Shown: positions 63,384 to 64,000 of the stretch, one piece after another
Layout: every line of letters begins with the position of its first letter
Numbering within the stretch: the first letter of the stretch is position 1
From: Setaria digitata
Taxonomy: Eukaryota; Nematoda; Chromadorea; Rhabditida; Setariidae
Assembly (NCBI GenBank): GCA_003640385.1
Contig: RCAB01000059.1
Span: 124,001 to 188,000 of the forward strand
Direction of reading: 5' to 3'
DNA: 64,000 bases
Made by a program: the position numbers and the translations under genes
Notes under the pieces: model-generated
The model's database searches: none
What the model was told of the DNA's origin: nothing
What the model saw: only the letters and a program-made list of their open reading frames with translations

Positions 63384-64000
63384 CATATATATATTACATA
63401 TATATATATTATATATATATATATATATTATATATATATATAATGAACTAAGAAATTAAAATAAACTAAAATTGAAAAATTTAAACTTAATTCTGATTAT
63501 GAAACTCAATTTCATTATGAAATTCATTATATATATATATAATATATATATAATGAATATACATATAGAAAAAAATATATATATCCATTATCCATCGTCT
63601 GTATAGACACACTAAAAGAAAGCGAATCTGTCTGGTTGTATCAGTGATGAATTAATTACACAGAAACTGTCCAGCTTTAATTCTGATTATGAAATTCAAT
63701 TTCATATTGTTAGTCGAAAAGTTCACTGAATTAAATTTCTAAACTAGAAATTGTGTTTTACGAACGACAGATTAGATCGATGAAGATGCAAAGTGCATGA
63801 ATAGCATGGCATATAGATACTGAAGGATACTTCTAAAACAATATTTAAATATAAAAATTTAGTCTGCAGAACTTTTCTTTTTCAAATTTAATTCATTTTA
63901 TAAGTTCAAATCTTAACTAAATGGAATTAGGTCAAGATTATTAGTTTAGCAATATTCAGAGCTTTTCGTTTTTCTTACAGGTAAGTCTCCGTACAACCGT
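62858..64000. other. upstream region of epoxide hydrolase, AT-repeat rich
   Basis: No gene is supported. After about 400 bases likely to include the epoxide hydrolase promoter, the sequence turns into TA-rich inverted repeats (63313-63600), then ordinary AT-rich sequence to the end of the window. Confidence 0.45.
63313..63462. repeat. 27-bp inverted repeat around a TA-rich core
   Basis: TTTTAATTTCTTAGTTCATT plus ATATATA (63313-63339) is matched exactly by its reverse complement at 63435-63461. Between the arms lies TA- and TTACATATA-rich sequence. Inside the left arm AGTTCATTATATATAATGAACT (63325-63346) is itself a perfect palindrome. Further TTCATTATATATA/TATATAATGAA arms follow near 63522-63557. 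Together these form a large potential cruciform. This could be a miniature inverted-repeat element or expanded simple sequence. Confidence 0.8.

Noticed and set aside
1..64000. tRNA genes, CRISPR arrays, phage or bacterial elements
   Set aside because: I looked for cloverleaf A/B-box patterns, regularly spaced repeats and prokaryotic gene layout and saw none. The search for tRNAs by eye is not exhaustive.

Overview
The window looks like AT-rich nuclear DNA of a nematode. The genes are broken into many short exons, the introns end in (T)TTCAG or TTTAG, several start codons sit a few bases after an acceptor site in the manner of spliced-leader trans-splicing, and the proteins resemble C. elegans families. 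I cannot name the species from sequence alone. A spirurid (filarial-like) worm would fit but is not proven. Single Ns at 23781 and 27884 each separate near-identical copies and are probably assembly joins.

Layout. 0-2.2 kb: nothing found. 2.3-3.9 kb (+): remains of a nuclear hormone receptor gene with stops and lost cysteines. 5.3-12.2 kb (-): alpha-catulin in 15 exons. 12.2-17.4 kb: gene-free as far as I can see. 17.4-19.4 kb (-): an unrecognised membrane protein in four exons. 21.1-22.9 kb (-): an unrecognised basic protein in five exons. 24.9-31.2 kb (-): WDR23/DCAF11. 32.5-34.2 kb (+): mitochondrial Mn superoxide dismutase, divergent from WDR23. 35.2-45.3 kb (-): three head-to-tail genes, transcribed in the order cytosolic 5'-nucleotidase III, NIPP1 (PPP1R8), NELF-C/D. 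46.3-48.6 kb (+): the splicing factor U2AF35. 48.6-56.7 kb: gene-poor, with one weak candidate near 52 kb. 56.7-59.0 kb (+): a two-domain galectin. 59.9-62.9 kb (-): microsomal-type epoxide hydrolase. 63-64 kb: AT-rich inverted repeats.

Exon models were built by hand from reading frame, splice phase and similarity to remembered family sequences. In the recognised genes phase closes at every junction except the last of NIPP1. Exon coordinates are given in each entry. UTRs were not determined.

How the genes fit together. The 35-49 kb block is rich in RNA functions: promoter-proximal pausing (NELF-C/D), splicing-linked phosphatase control (NIPP1), 3' splice site choice (U2AF35), and possibly cap-nucleotide turnover (the 5'-nucleotidase). 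WDR23, the substrate receptor that in C. elegans restrains the oxidative stress factor SKN-1, shares an intergenic region with an antioxidant enzyme gene. The most notable item is a full-length NELF-C/D, because C. elegans is reported to lack NELF.
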